From: Areca catechu
Lineage: Eukaryota; Streptophyta; Magnoliopsida; Arecales; Arecaceae
Assembly: GCA_021397845.1 (NCBI GenBank)
Contig: JAHSVC010000031.1
Coordinates: forward strand, 2,108,001-2,172,000
DNA length: 64,000 nucleotides
Direction of reading: 5' to 3'
The notes below the pieces were generated by a model. It saw only the letters and a program-made list of their open reading frames with translations. It was not told the DNA's origin and did no database searches. The position numbers were made by a program, and so were the translations under genes. Position 1 is the first letter of the stretch; the number at the start of each line of letters is the position of its first letter. Positions 10,584 through 22,787 of the stretch are shown one piece after another.

Positions 10584-12850
10584 TGTAGGGTTTGATGGCA
10601 AGGCAGAAACATAGATTTCAAACTTTTTAATTTTATCTTTTGAAATCTTAACCAAACCTTTAACCCAAGATCTCCTTAAAAGAATTAAAACATATAAAAT
10701 GCATATATAAGATTTAATCTCAAAGTAAGATACTAACCTGTATCACAAAATCCAAACTCTGAATCTCCACCAGGTGCCCAAATGTTCACCCTCCAATGGT
10801 GATCCACACAGAAAAAGATGAAGACAACAATTCCTAGTTCTTGGCTCCTCTTCTTGAATTCTTTTTAAGAATTCAATTCTTGGACTTTAGGCTGAAATTT
10901 TCTTTCTTGAAAATTTCTTTTCTTCCTTCTTTCCTCTTCTTGAATTTTCTTCAAGAATTCCCTTTCTTGAATCCTTTTCTTGAATTGAATTGGAAGAAAA
11001 AAAATTAAGACAGGCAATGTCTTAATTCAAGAAGGAAAAGAAGAAGAACAGATCCTTTCCTTTTTCTTTCCTTTACCGTTCAAGACCTTCTTCTTATTCT
11101 TGTTTAGGGTCAGAGTTTCGACAGAGGATACCTCTGTAAGGAAACAATACCCAACAAGAACATGGGAAGGAGTATCCTGGAGAGGGGAAAGGGAATTGGA
11201 TCTCTGAATTATGTTACGTGAAAACCCCCGAGAACCCAACCCTATTTATAGATCTCAGAGGGGTGTCATCTCGAAACAATGCAACCCTCTGAAACCCCAG
11301 GGATCACGATCCTTCATTCCTCACGCATCCCCTCAACCAAAAATCATGATTCTCCGATTTAATTTTCGTTTTTCCGACGAGGAGGACTCTCGGAAAAACT
11401 TCAGGAAGAATCGTGACTTTTGGAGATGGATTTGCGACCGAAAAGCGACGGATCTTTTCCTTAATTTTTCTAGCCATCAGATCCAGATCCAAGGGCGCCA
11501 ACAAGGATCTGAAATGCCCCCTTTTTTTCAGATTTTTCTCCGACATTTTCTTCTCACGCATTTTAAGAGAAGTCCACGCGCGTGGATCTCTTTCGTCTCG
11601 CGCGCGCGCGGGTGAGAAATGGGAGGGGGCGGCTTGGAGAGAGGGTCTCAGTGAACTAAATTCACTTGGGTTCAGCCATGGGTTAGCCCAATATCCTAAA
11701 AATTAAATTGGACCTTAATCTGGTTCAATTAGAACCCAATTAAGCCCAATTCGGAACCAAATTCGAATCAGATTCGAATAGAAATTTGGTCTGCAACACA
11801 TGCTAGTGTGTTTATCCTGCAAACATGATTTAATTCCAAATTAAATCCTTCATCAATTTTCTTTTGTGTGTGACCCATTGGGTTCCACACCTAGCTAGCA
11901 GTAGGTCCAAGTTCTATTCGACTTAATTCGGTTAGATCTTAACCTAGCCGATTTAGGTCGACTCAAACTAGCTCGACTCGGTCAATTAGAATCCAATTCA
12001 AATTAACTGATTTGAATTACCATGACTCAATCATATACCTACAAGACAAGATTGACGTCTAGCAACGTATCATGTCTACCGGAAGATGTGGAATTTTGGT
12101 GGAATTACCAAAATACCCTTCATGTGATGAGTTACCGGGCAATTCAGTCCTTTGATCAACTTGCACCCCGAATATGATTATGAATATGGATACTTGTCAA
12201 ATCCAATTTAATATTCATCCCTAGCTCAATCTTTATAATGATGATTCATTAATTAACCATTAGAAATAACTCTAATGTTCATACTTTGATCAAAGGTTTC
12301 CTGAATCTATCATTTGAAATTAGCTGGATGCTATTCCCTCTTACTAGGGCTGATCAATTCCTGTTTGACCAACTCACAACCTCCATATACAATCCACCAT
12401 AACCAATACCACCTCGTGCATGACTCAGTGTCATGATTGATTGCGAACCAAAGTATGGATTCATATATAAGGTACTATGGTAGTCTCAGGTCAAAGGACC
12501 ACATGCACTACTCCCACTATGAGAATTATCTATTGACAAATAGATAAGGTTCCATTAGATATTCTCAATCTGGATCAATTCAGTGAACTCATTCTCTAAT
12601 GAACACTCACATCCTAGTATTAGTGTCAAACACAAGTGACTGTGAGATAAGTCACCCTCATTACAAAACATATATAGGATGTGCTGGTCTTGCCAGAAAC
12701 ATTGATCCCCAACTCAATATCCCATCGACCAGGAATATTTTAGATTAGGGTTTTAAGGCTTTAGGTCTCACTGGTATGATCTCATCATAACCCTAGAACC
12801 ATAGCCCTAATCTATGGGGTTCATCATAAAATCGAAAAGACACAGCAAAT
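10584..12850 (-). repeat. 5' LTR of C1, first piece
   Basis: Aligns with the 3' LTR from TGTAGGGTTTGATGG onward. It is interrupted after 12850 by C2; CAAAT at 12846-12850 recurs at 22687-22691 as C2's TSD. It continues at 22692-22782. It carries CGCGCG-rich sequence near 11576-11612. Confidence 0.9.
11242..11251 (-). promoter_or_regulatory. TATA box in C1 5' LTR
   Basis: The minus strand reads CTATAAATAG. This is the LTR that would have driven C1 transcription; C2 now separates it from the start of its own U3. Confidence 0.65.
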
Positions 12851-13560
12851 TGAAGGGTTCGTGAACCAGTGCGGAAGCGGGATTTCAAAAATTTATGAAA
12901 CCAGGTCCGAACCCTAATTCAAAACTCCTTATTAGCAAGTAAAACTAGACTATAGCATGTCCAAATTTAAACATTGTTTAAATACTAACCTCAGATCGCT
13001 ATTACCAGTCTGATGCAGAAATGAACTCCAAATTGAGTACCTCTTGAATACACCAGGCGTCCACTTGTCCGCCTCCGATGGTGATCCACACGGGCAGATG
13101 ATCAAGACACTGACTCCTTAATTGGGTTCCTTCCAATCAAGTTCTACCCCAAGAACTGATATATGGGCTATTGGCTAGGACTCCTCTAGCCAAACTGGGA
13201 CTAAACCTTCTCTCTTACCCTTCTCCTTGTCTTCTAGCACTTTGGCCCTTAAGACACTCTTGTCTTAAGAATAAGCCCTTGTCCTAAAATGGGACAAGGC
13301 TTGTCTTGGTGGGAGAAGAAAATTAAGACAAGATTGTCTTAATGTAAGAAAGAAAGGAGAGGTGCCTTCTTCCTTTACCGTCGGAGAGTTCTCTCTGACT
13401 CTCCTTCTGTTCTGAGATTCGACAGAGCCAAGGCTCTGTAAAGGAATCAAAGAGGAAAGAGAGGAGGGGAAAACAATCTTCTGGAGAGGGAGAGGGAAAA
13501 TAAAAGCAAGCTTCGCTGTAAAAAAAAACTAGAATAATTTTTTTACGGTGAAGTCTTCTC

Positions 13561-13570
13561 CTTAAATAGG
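13561..13570 (-). promoter_or_regulatory. TATA-like box in C2 3' LTR
   Basis: The minus strand reads CCTATTTAAG, conserved at 20982-20990 in the other LTR. Confidence 0.5.
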
Positions 13571-13800
13571 CGACAGAGAGGCACCTACTATCTGTAATCA
13601 CCCTCTCACGTCCCTCTCTCCCTTCTCACATCCTTTCCCTTCATCTCACGACCCTTGAATAAATCTCACGGCCTTTGGGATGGGAAGACGCAAGAAAGAG
13701 TCGCGAAAAAACACAGAAGGGCGCGCGCAGAAGAGAAGAGTCGCGCCCCTTCGGTGTTTTTTTTTTTTTTTCTTTTCTTTCACGGTAATCCCTTTTTGAG

Positions 13801-13911
13801 GAGTCCACGCCTAGGTGGACTCTCTTCCACGCCCCTTCAGCCAAAACGCCGACCCTTTTCTTTTTCTCACGCAAAATGCCGCTTGGAGAGAGTCCACGCG
13901 CGCGTGGACTC
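13801..13911. repeat. Palindromes in U3 of C2
   Basis: A 22-base perfect palindrome (half-site GAGTCCACGCG) lies at 13890-13911, and an imperfect one with the same arms, GAGTCCACG/GTGGACTC, at 13801-13822. Both lie 240-350 bases upstream of the TATA-like box in element sense. The 5' LTR repeats the arrangement near 21226-21340, with changes. C1's LTRs have a shorter relative. Confidence 0.7.
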
Positions 13912-15239
13912 TTCTCCTTGCGCGCGCGCGTGGGAAGAGTGGGGAAGGGGCTTAGGCGATGTGGGAAAGGGGTTTAGCCTCTTAGGTTAGCCCAATTGCT
14001 ATCCTATTATTAGCCCAATTTCTTGAATCTTCAATTAGATTCAAACCGGAATGAATTTGGATCTAAAAAAGACCAAATCGGAACCTAACTCGAATCCGAT
14101 TCAAGTAGAAGCCATGGTTTGCAATACATGCTAGTGTGTTCATCTGCAACGAGATTTAATTTCAAATTAAATCCTTGATTATCTGTCCTAAGTGTGTGAC
14201 CCATTGGATTTCATACTAGCCAGCAGGGGTCGAGTGCAAGTTGACCTAATTTGATCAGAACTCATTCTAATCGATTTAGGTCAAATCGAGCTAACTCGAG
14301 TTAGTCAATTAGGACTCCTCCAATTAGTGATCCAATTAAACCATTAATTTGATCAACCCACAAGACAAGATTGACGTCTAGCAACGTGATGTCTACGGAA
14401 GATATGGAAATTCTGGTGAAATTCCAAAACTACCATTCAGTGGAAAGTTCCCGTACAATTCGATCCTTCAATCATCTTGCATCCCGAATATAACTATGGA
14501 TATGGAAACATGTCAAAACCAGCTTATACTCATTCCCAGCTCAGTCATACACTAATGATTCAATTAATTGATATTAGAAATCATTTCTAATATCGTACTT
14601 TGATCAAAGATTTCCTGAATCATCATCTGACCTAATTTGGCTGGATGCAATCTCCTCCTACTAGGAGTGATCAATTCTTGTTGACCTACTCATTACCTTC
14701 ATATACAATTCACCATACCCAGCATCAACCTCGTGCATGACCCAGTGTCATGATTGAGATTGAACAAAGCATGGGTTCATGTACATAAGGTATTATGGCA
14801 GTCTCAGGTCATAGGACTACTTGTACAACTCCCACTATGAGAAAAATCTATTGATATGCAGCTAAGGCTCCATTAGATGTTCTCAAACTAGATCTATTCA
14901 GTGAACTCATTCGCTAATGAGCACCCACATCCCTGTATTAGTGTCCCAACAAGTGACTGTGAGAGCAGTCACCTTTTCAGTATACATAGGATGTGCCAGT
15001 CTAACCGGAAACCCTGATCCCAACTCAGGGTTCCTATGACTAGGAATATTCTAGATTAGGGTTTTAAGCCTTAGATCTCACTGGTATGATCTCATCATAG
15101 CCCTAGGACCATAGCCCTAATCTATGGGGTCATCATATAATGACACAGCGAATGATGGAAAAATATTGCCTTTATTAACTTGTCAATTTACAATGGTCTG
15201 GGAGATACAAATATTGGCTTATAGGGCATAAACCTTTCA

Positions 15240-16960
15240 ATCTCCCACTTGCACTAAAGCCAATCGCTCTTATTCTTTAACCCATACAATCGAGGTGGCG
15301 ATCAAACTCCCGCTGTGGTAGAGCTTAGTGAACGGGTCTGCTATGTTGTTCTTTGTATCCACTCTATTGATGTAGACTTCTTGTCTCTCGATTATCTCTC
15401 GGACAAGATGGAAGCGTCTCAGAATGTGCTTGGACTTGTGATGGGCTCTCGGTTCCTTAGCTTGAGCAACTGATCCAGTGTTATCACAATAGAGTGGCAC
15501 CGGGCTCTCAATCTCAGGAACTACTCCCAACTCTGTGATGAATTTCTTCATCCAGACAGCTTCCTTGGCGGCTTCACTGACAGCTATGTACTCTGCCTCG
15601 GTAGTTGAGTCAGCTACAGTCTGCTGTTTAGTGCTCTTCCAACTTACTGCTCCACCATTCAAGGTAAAGACATACCTGAAATGGATTACTATCATCTGGG
15701 TCTGATTGAAAACTAGAGTCTGAATAGCTTCTAGTTTAAGATCAGACCCTCCGTATATAAGAAAAATATCCTTAGTCCTTCTCAGGTACTTAAGAATATT
15801 TTCACAGCCTTCCAGTGATCCTCTCCTGGATCAGCCTGAAATCTACTGGCTACACCCAAGGCATATGCCACATCAGGCTGGTACATAACATAGCATACAT
15901 AATCGATCCTATAGCCGAAGCATAAGGTATAGACTCATTCTATTTCTTTCTTCAGGTGTCTTAGGAGACATCCTCTTAGAAAGACGTATGCCATGACCAA
16001 TAGGTAAGTAACCTCTTTTACTTTCCTCCATGCTAAATCTCTTTAGCACCTGGTCAATGTACCTAGACTGGGATAAGCCTAGCATCCTTCTTGATCTTTC
16101 TCTATAGATCTTTATACCCAGTATATAGGATGCTTCTCCCAAGTCTTTCATGGAAAACTGTTCGATAACCACACTTTGACTGATTGTAACATTGGGATAT
16201 CATTCCCAATAAGAAGTATATCATCAACATATAGAACTAAGAAAACTATGGCACTCCCACTAGTCTTCTTGTACACACACAAGTTCATCCTCATTTTTGA
16301 AAAAATCAAATTCTTTGACTGTTTTATCAAATCGGATGTTCCAACTCCTGGATGCTTGCTTTAATCCATAAATGGATTTCTTTAGCCTACATACTGATTA
16401 GGTTTAGTCTCCAAGATAAAACCTCTGGCTGTGACATATAAACCTCTTCCTCAAGGAAACCATTGAGGAATGCAGTTTTTACATCCATTTGCCAGATCTC
16501 ATAATCATGATATGCTGCTATAGCAAGCATAATCCGAATAGATTTGAGCATGGCAACAGGGGAAAATGTTTCATCATAATCTATCCCTGTTTTTGTCTGA
16601 AACCCTTAGCCACCAATCTGGCTTTATAAGTTTCAACTTGGCCATCTGCCCCAATCTTCTTTTTATAGACCCATTACACCCAATAGGGTTAATACCCTCT
16701 GGTGCATCAACCAAAGACCATACTTGGTTGACATACATGGAGTCCATCTCGGATCTCATGGCTTCCAGCCATCTGTCTGAGTCTCTACTCATGACTGCTT
16801 CCGTATAGGTTAGAGGCTCATCATTTTGAATGATTTGGGCTTCATTATTTTCAATTATGAACCCATACCTCTCAGGTGCCTGTCGCACCCTATCAGACCT
16901 AAGGATAGGAGTGTGTTCAGGTTCTATATTAACTATGTGTTACTTGACTGAGAAGTGTCT
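15240..16960 (-). pseudogene. C2 pol: reverse transcriptase and RNase H, broken
   Basis: RNase H is at 15695-15270 (TTEAEYIAVSEAAKEAVW, then LYCDNTGSVAQAKEPRAHH), almost continuous. Upstream is the RT C-terminal block (SRYIDQVLKRFSMEESKRG, 16172-15909). The palm with YVDD intact at 16231-16220 comes before that, and the RT N-terminal block with MRQAPERYGF and NPIGC is at 16888-16574. Frameshifts separate these pieces. Compared with C1, the YVDD region here lacks the four-base deletion. Confidence 0.87.
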
Positions 16961-18290
16961 ATTTGTTGAATCTCATTAAGTTTGATATTTCTACCGGTGC
17001 CCTTTTGTAGGATGAATTCCTTTTCCATAAAGTGGCATGCCTACTGACCAAAACCTTTTGTTCAGTAGGGTGGTAGAACAGAATCCTATACTATCTCTAG
17101 GATATCCCATAAATAGACATTTGTCTGCTCTAGCATCTAGTTTATGTCCAAAATTTCTTTTACATAGGCTGGACATCCCCATATCTTAATATACTTAAGA
17201 TTGGGCTTCTTACCTCTCCATAATTCATATGGAGTGCTAGAGACAGTTTTAGATGGTACTCTATTCAAGATATAAGTTGCTGTTTCAAAGCATATCCCTA
17301 GAAAGAAAAAAGGTAACTCCGTGAATCACATCATGGACCGTACCATATCCAATAAAGTACGATTCCTCCTTTCAGCAACACCATTAATTGTGGTGTGTAG
17401 GGAGGAGTCCATTCAGAGATGACCCTTATCTTTAAGGTGATCAAGAAACTCAGTGGATAAGTACACCTCCTCTATCTGATCGGAGGATCTTTATACTTTT
17501 CCTGTCTGTTTCTCTACCATACTTTGATACTCTAAAATTTTCAAAAGCCTCGGACTTATGTTTCATTAGATACACAAATCCATACTTGAAAAATCATCAG
17601 TAAATGTGATGAAGTATGAGTATCCACCATAGGCTTGAGGTGTCATAGGCCCACATACATCTGTGTGTATGAGTCCCAATAACTCTTTTGTCCTTTCTCC
17701 ATGTTCACTAAATGGAGTCTGGTCATCTTACCCATGAGACATGATTCACAAGTTCCTAATGACTCATAGTCATAAGGATCAAAGAAATTTCTTTGTATAA
17801 CTTGTTAATCCTAGTCTCACTAATATGTCCAAGTCGACAATGCCAAAGTAAGGTATTGTTACATCATCTCTTTTTCGTTTGTTAGAAGCATGAAAAATTG
17901 TCATTAGTGGAAAGAGTTAATAGACCATTGCAGAATATGCCATAACATATATTTCATTAGATAAAAAAATTGAGCAGCCACTGCTCATTACATTCATAGT
18001 ATCCTTGTTTAAGTAACAAGGGTATAGATATGATATTTCTAATGATTTTGGCATATAGTAACAATTCCTTAGCTCCAAGATATTCCTGAAGGTAACTTCA
18101 AAATATAAGTCCCTACAGCTTCTGCTTGGATGGGGTCCCCTCCAGCACCGTAGAGCTCAAAGTTACCTTCCTTCAATACTTTAAGCCCCTGAAGTCCCTG
18201 CAATGATTTGCAGATGTTATGACCACAGGCGGTATCCAACACCCAAGTATTGAAATGGAAGAATCCAATGACAAAATAGTATGAACTTCT
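16961..18290 (-). pseudogene. C2 pol: protease and integrase, broken
   Basis: The protease has WVLDTACGHNICKSLQG (18270-18200), an intact DTA active site. The integrase zone (17880-17000) can be followed against C1 but is split into short frames; the part matching NFGHKLDARADKCLFMGYP at 17182-16991 is its C-terminal end. Indels remove a continuous DDE core. Confidence 0.78.
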
Positions 18291-19089
18291 TTCATACCTT
18301 TTGGGCCTCTGATGCACCAGGCTTCACACTTGCAAGGTAAACCTTGCAGTTCCTTTTCCAATGACCCGGCTTGCCACAATGAAAGCAGGTCATCTGTCCG
18401 GAGGCCTTCTTTCTTTCTTCTTATTAATGCCCCCTTTGGGATTCATCCTCTTACTGGAACCCTTTTTGCCTGTCTTCTTCTTATCCACAAGAAGAACTGG
18501 AGCCTTATTTTTCTTTACATGGCTCTTGCTGTCTTCAACATATTCAACAGCTCAGGCAAGGAAGAATTAAGTTTGTTCATATGGTAATTAAGAACAAACT
18601 GTGAAAATGACTCTGGGAGTGATTGCAAGATCAAGTCTTGATTCAACTCCCCATCCATTACAAAACCTTATTGACCTAATCGAGTGATTAGATCAATTAT
18701 CTTTAATGGTCTTGTACTGATGTACCTTCTGTCATCCTTGCACGGAACAATGCTTAGATATCATATCTAGCAGTTCTACTGTGTTCTCCATAGCTCTTTT
18801 AAATTGAGAGTATGGAGTTAGTATCCATGCTATCATGCTGCCTCGCAACTCATAGTCATAGAGGCAAGCATAACACACTTGACAGTAAGTGAGTCATTTT
18901 GCCACATATTATATGTTGTCTTCTCCTCTGCAAGGCATCTTCCTTGGTGGTTCCAAAATTGGGGTATCAAGAATATACGAAATTCTTTCTTGACTGAGTA
19001 CTATTTTAAATTTCTCAGCCAATCAACATAATTAGGCCCAGTCAATTGTTGGCATCTAAAATACTACGGAGTGAGAGTGAAGAGGCCAT
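18291..19089 (-). pseudogene. C2 gag, broken
   Basis: Starts at 19089 with MASSLSLRSILDAN, as in C1. The zinc knuckle near 18395-18345 is intact, CFHCGKPGHWKRNC (CX2CX4HX4C), followed by a KVYLAS stretch. Between them the frame is interrupted several times. Copia gag of the UBN2 type; it would bind and package element RNA. Confidence 0.75.
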
Positions 19090-19264
19090 TTATCTACATT
19101 TAAACAAAGAAACAATCATAAGCAAACAACCATGAAATGACAATACATAATTAAATTAGGACTTTAATTAATTATGTCTCCCACTATTTATCGAGCATCA
19201 TAACCCTCTATACGATGATCGAGGAAAACCCTAATTAGTTTTTCTTAGTGGGGTTGAGATCCCA

Positions 19265-19590
19265 ATCCCTATAAAGACCTTGTGTGTGACACAACAAATC
19301 TTATATAAGTTCATAGGTAGGAAAACTCTCTCCAATTGTACACCGTACAATTCTCAAGCTTATCCAGCCTCTAAAATATTAATAGCCTTGTGTATACACA
19401 ACAAAAACTATAATATTTCAGTTAAGTAAGACCCTCCATAGCCATATAGTATGACTTTAATAGTAATACCCTTGTGTGTACACAACAAAATATTACACTA
19501 AATCATGCAATAAACAATAATTGTATTAGGCCAAAATTATGTTAGTCACCATATTAGGTCTTGTGTGTACACAACAACCCTTGTAAGATC
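19265..19590 (-). repeat. Four hairpins with constant palindromic tip, C2 leader
   Basis: Tips occur at about 19279, 19386, 19470 and 19560, in C1 order. The third stem reads GTAATA/TATTAC where C1 has ATAATA/TATTAT, a paired change. The fourth keeps the left arm CCATATTAGG, whose complement CCTAATATGG survives in C1 on the right side. The first tip has one extra base. Confidence 0.7.
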
Positions 19591-19682
19591 ATAACACAAT
19601 AATGACTATCAATTAAAGGAAAGGCCAAAATAGTATTTTAACACCAAGCATGTAGTCAAGCAAATTCAAAATCAATCAGATT

Positions 19683-19825
19683 CGCCAGGCTAGTGGAAGA
19701 GATGTGGGGGTCCCCCCGTTGACCTTTCCTAGACACCAATTTAAAATTGGCCAGGTCAGACAACGGAACCAATTAAAAACCACGATTCCCTTTACCTTCC
19801 CAGAACCACCTTTCTAGACACCGAA
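19683..19825 (-). promoter_or_regulatory. Shared leader module, C2 copy
   Basis: Outer stem CCGTTG/CAACGG (19716-19721 with 19761-19766); inner CCAAT-TTAAA-ATTGG (19736-19750) next to GGTGTCTAGGA in element sense. A second GGTGTCTAG lies near 19814-19824. Confidence 0.7.
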
Positions 19826-19984
19826 ATGACTAATTATCCATCATGACTAATAATGCTTATCGGTTAACTTATACTACCACTTAATATAATTTTAAGAGGG
19901 ATTTATGCAATGCCAGCACATTCAATTAAAAGCTATCACATATATTAATACATGCTTTAAACCAAGCAAATATGTGAAATGTGT

Positions 19985-20053
19985 GCCATCATACTAGGAC
20001 AACCATTTACCACATAATGGATACACCATTATGCCAGGGCAACCTTATTTGAG
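19985..20053 (-). repeat. Long two-stem hairpin, C2 leader
   Basis: Arms GCCATCATACT and AGTATGATGGC pair fully; inner stem CATAATGG/CCATTATG with loop ATACA. Confidence 0.7.
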
Positions 20054-20242
20054 TATGATGGCTCCAGGGCTAATCATATCTCTAAGACAATTAGGGTTTC
20101 AGTGGAAAACCCTAACTGGTGGCAATCATCAAACTCATGTTCAATCAAAGACATGCATTGTGCATCAATATAAAAACTTTAACATGATACTACATCATTT
20201 AATAAAACATGAATTGAACTGCATAAGTTTTAATCCTAATAA

Positions 20243-20258
20243 GGTGGCTCTGATACCA
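20243..20258 (-). promoter_or_regulatory. Primer-binding site of C2
   Basis: The minus strand reads TGGTATCAGAGCCACC, matching the initiator-Met tRNA type, one base from the 5' LTR. Confidence 0.85.
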
Positions 20259-20259
20259 C

Positions 20260-22686
20260 TGAAGGGTTCGTGAACCAGTGCGGAAGCGTGGATTTCAAAA
20301 ATTTATGAAACCAGGTCCGAACCCTAATCCCAAAACTCCTTATTAGCAATTAAAAACAATGACTACATGCATGTCCAAATTTAAACATTGTTTAAATACT
20401 AACCTCAGATCGCTATTACCAGTCTGATGCAGAAATAAACTCCAAATTGAGTACCCACTTGAACACACCAGGCGTCCACTTGTCCGCCCTCCGATGGTGA
20501 TCCACACAGGCAGATGATCAAGACACTGACTCATTAATTGGGTTCCTTCCAATCAAGTTCTACCCCAAGAACTTGATATATGGGCTATTGGCTAGGACTC
20601 CTCTAGCCAAACTGGGACTAAACCTTCTCTCTTACCCTTCTCCTTGTCTTCTAGCAACTTTGGCCCCTTAAGACACTCTTGTCTTAAGAATAAGCCCTTG
20701 TCCTAAAATGAGACAAGGCTTGTCTTGGTGGAAGAAGAAAATTAAGACAAGATTGTCTTAATGTAAGAAAGAAAGGAGAGGCACCTTCTTCCTTTACCGT
20801 CGGAGAGTTTCTCTCTGACTCTCCTTCTGTTCTGAGATTCGACAGAGCCAAGGCCTTGTAAAGGAATCAAAGAGGAAAGAGAGGAGGGGGAAACAATCTT
20901 CTGGAGAGGGAGAGGGAAAATAGAAGCAAGGCTTCGCTGTAAAAGAAACTAGAATAATTTTTTTTACGGTGAAGTCTTCTCCTTAAATAGGCGACAGAGA
21001 GGCGCCTACCTATCTGTAATCACCCTCTCACGTCCCTCTCTCCCTTCTCACGTCCTTTCCCTTCATCTCACGGCCCTTGAATTAATCTCACGGCCTTTGG
21101 GATGGGAAGACGCAAGAAAGAGTCACGAAAAACACAGAAGGGCACGCGCAGAAGAGAAGAGTCGCGCCCCTTCGGTGTTTTTTTTTTTTTTTTTTTTTTT
21201 CTTTCATGGTAATCCAGTTTTTGAAGAGTCCACGCCTAAGAGGACTCTCTTCCACACCCCTTCAGCCAAAACGCCGACCCTTTTTCTTTTTCTCACGCAA
21301 AAATGCTGCTTGGAGAGAGTCCACGCGTGCGTGGACTCTTCTCCTTGCACGCGCGCGTGGGAAGAGTGGGGAAGGGGCTGAGGCGATGTGGGAAAGGGGT
21401 TTAGCCTCTTAGGTTAGCCCAATTGCTAGCCTACTATTAGCCCAATGTCTTGAATCTTCAATTAGATTCAAACCAGAATGAATTTGGATCTAAAAAAGAC
21501 CAAATCGGAACCCTAACTCGAATCCGATTCAAGTAGAAGCCATGGTTTGCAACACATGCTAGTGTGTTCATCTGCAAACGAGATTTAATTCCAAATTAAA
21601 TCCTTGATTATCTGTCCTAAGTGTGTGACCCATTGGGTTCCATACCTAGCCAGCAGTGGGTCCGAGTGCAAGTTGACCTAATTTGATCAGAACTCATTCT
21701 AATCGATTTAGGTCAAATCGAGCTAACTCGAGTTAGTCAATTAGGACTCCTCCTAATTAGTGATCCAATTAAACCATTTAATTTGATCAACCCACAAGAC
21801 AAGATTGACGTCTAGCAATGTGTCATGTCTACCCGGAAGATATGGAAATTCTGGTGAAATTCCAAAACTACCCTTCAGTGGAAAGTTCCCGTACAATTCG
21901 ATCCTTCAATCATCTTGCATCCCGAATATAACTATGGATATGGAAACATGTCAAAACCAGCTTATACTCATTCCCAGCTCTGTCATACACTAATGATTCA
22001 ATTAATTCGATATTAGAAATCATTTCTAATATCTGTACTTTGATCAAAGATTTCCTGAATCATCATCTGACCTAATTTGGCTGGATGCAATCTCCTCCTA
22101 CTAGGAGTGATCAATTCCTTGTTGACCTACTCATTACCTTCATATACAATTCACCATACCCAGCATCAACCTCGTGCATGACCCAGTGTCATGATTGAGA
22201 TTGAACCAAAGCATGGGTTCATGTACATAAGGTATTATGGCAGTCTCAGGTCATAGGACTACTTGTACAACTCCCACTATAAGAAAAATCTATTGACATG
22301 CAGCTAAGGCTCCATTAGATGTTCTCAAACTGGATCTATTCAGTGAACTCATTCGCTAATGAGCACCCACATCCTTGTATTAGTGTCCCACACAAGTGAC
22401 TGTGAGAGCAGTCACCCTTTTCAGTATACATAGGATGTGCTAGTCTAACCGGAAACCCTGATCCCCAACTCAGGGTTCCTATGACTAGGAATATTCTAGA
22501 TTATGGTTTTAAGGCCTTAGATCTCACTGGTATGATCTCATCATAGCCCTAGGACTATAGCCCTAATCTATGGGGTTCATCATATAATGACACAGCGAAT
22601 GATGGAAAAATATTGCCTTTATTAACTTGTCAATTTACAATGGTCTGGGAGATACTAATATTGGCTTATAGGGCATAAACCTTTCA
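20260..22686 (-). repeat. 5' LTR of element C2
   Basis: 2427 bp, aligned end to end with 12851-15239. The TATA-like box is at 20982-20990 and a long T-run at about 21178-21200. Followed by TSD CAAAT. Confidence 0.92.
20982..20990 (-). promoter_or_regulatory. TATA-like box in C2 5' LTR
   Basis: The minus strand reads CTATTTAAG, at the same distance from the LTR start as in the other copy. Confidence 0.5.
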
Positions 22687-22691
22687 CAAAT

Positions 22692-22782
22692 GATGAAAAT
22701 AATGCCTTTATAAAATGTCAATTCATTGATTTTGGGATCAAAATTATAATATTTCAATTGGCTTTCAGGGCACAATCTTTCA
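22692..22782 (-). repeat. 5' LTR of C1, second piece
   Basis: Resumes C1's LTR after C2 and ends CACAATCTTTCA like the 3' LTR. Followed by C1's right TSD CAGGT (22783-22787). Confidence 0.9.
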
Positions 22783-22787
22783 CAGGT

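Larger units (their letters stand above)
12851..15239 (-). repeat. 3' LTR of element C2
   Basis: Starts TGAAGGGTTCGTGAACC, ends GGCATAAACCTTTCA; 2389 bp. It has a TATA-like CTTAAATAGG, GAGTCCACG palindromes and a T-run near 13757 at the same place as in the 5' LTR. Confidence 0.92.
19090..20242 (-). other. C2 untranslated leader
   Basis: Non-coding leader with the same order of structures as C1, but only one copy of the long hairpin. No convincing coding region. Confidence 0.7.
12851..22686 (-). mobile_element. Element C2: Ty1/Copia retrotransposon, sister of C1
   Basis: Minus-strand element of 9836 bp: 3' LTR 12851-15239, internal 15240-20259, 5' LTR 20260-22686, PBS 20243-20258. TSDs CAAAT at 12846-12850 and 22687-22691 are perfect. 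Proteins and leader closely match C1, while the LTRs differ over much of their length, so C1 and C2 are two subfamilies of one lineage. C2 lies in C1's 5' LTR in the same orientation and is therefore younger than C1. Coding frames are broken, though YVDD and the zinc knuckle are intact. Confidence 0.93.
3100..22782 (-). mobile_element. Element C1: Ty1/Copia retrotransposon, hosting C2
   Basis: C1 is a minus-strand Copia with long LTRs: 3' LTR 3100-5444, and 5' LTR 10584-12850 continued at 22692-22782 after the C2 insertion. TSDs CAGGT at 3095-3099 and 22783-22787 match perfectly. The PBS is at 10570-10582. Without C2 and one CAAAT it is about 9.84 kb. Domain order protease, integrase, RT, RNase H shows Copia. 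The RT/RNase H junction style suggests a Tork/Angela-like lineage, which I could not confirm. It sits in B's 3' region. All coding parts are decayed. Confidence 0.92.

Noticed and set aside
11211..11706. ORFs of 85-134 residues around the CGCGCG region of C1's LTR
   Set aside because: Overlapping on both strands within U3 sequence, not kept in the other LTR or in C2, no domain.
13757..13773. Poly(T) run as the tail of a retroposed gene or SINE
   Set aside because: A run occurs at the same place in C2's other LTR (about 21178), so it is part of the LTR.
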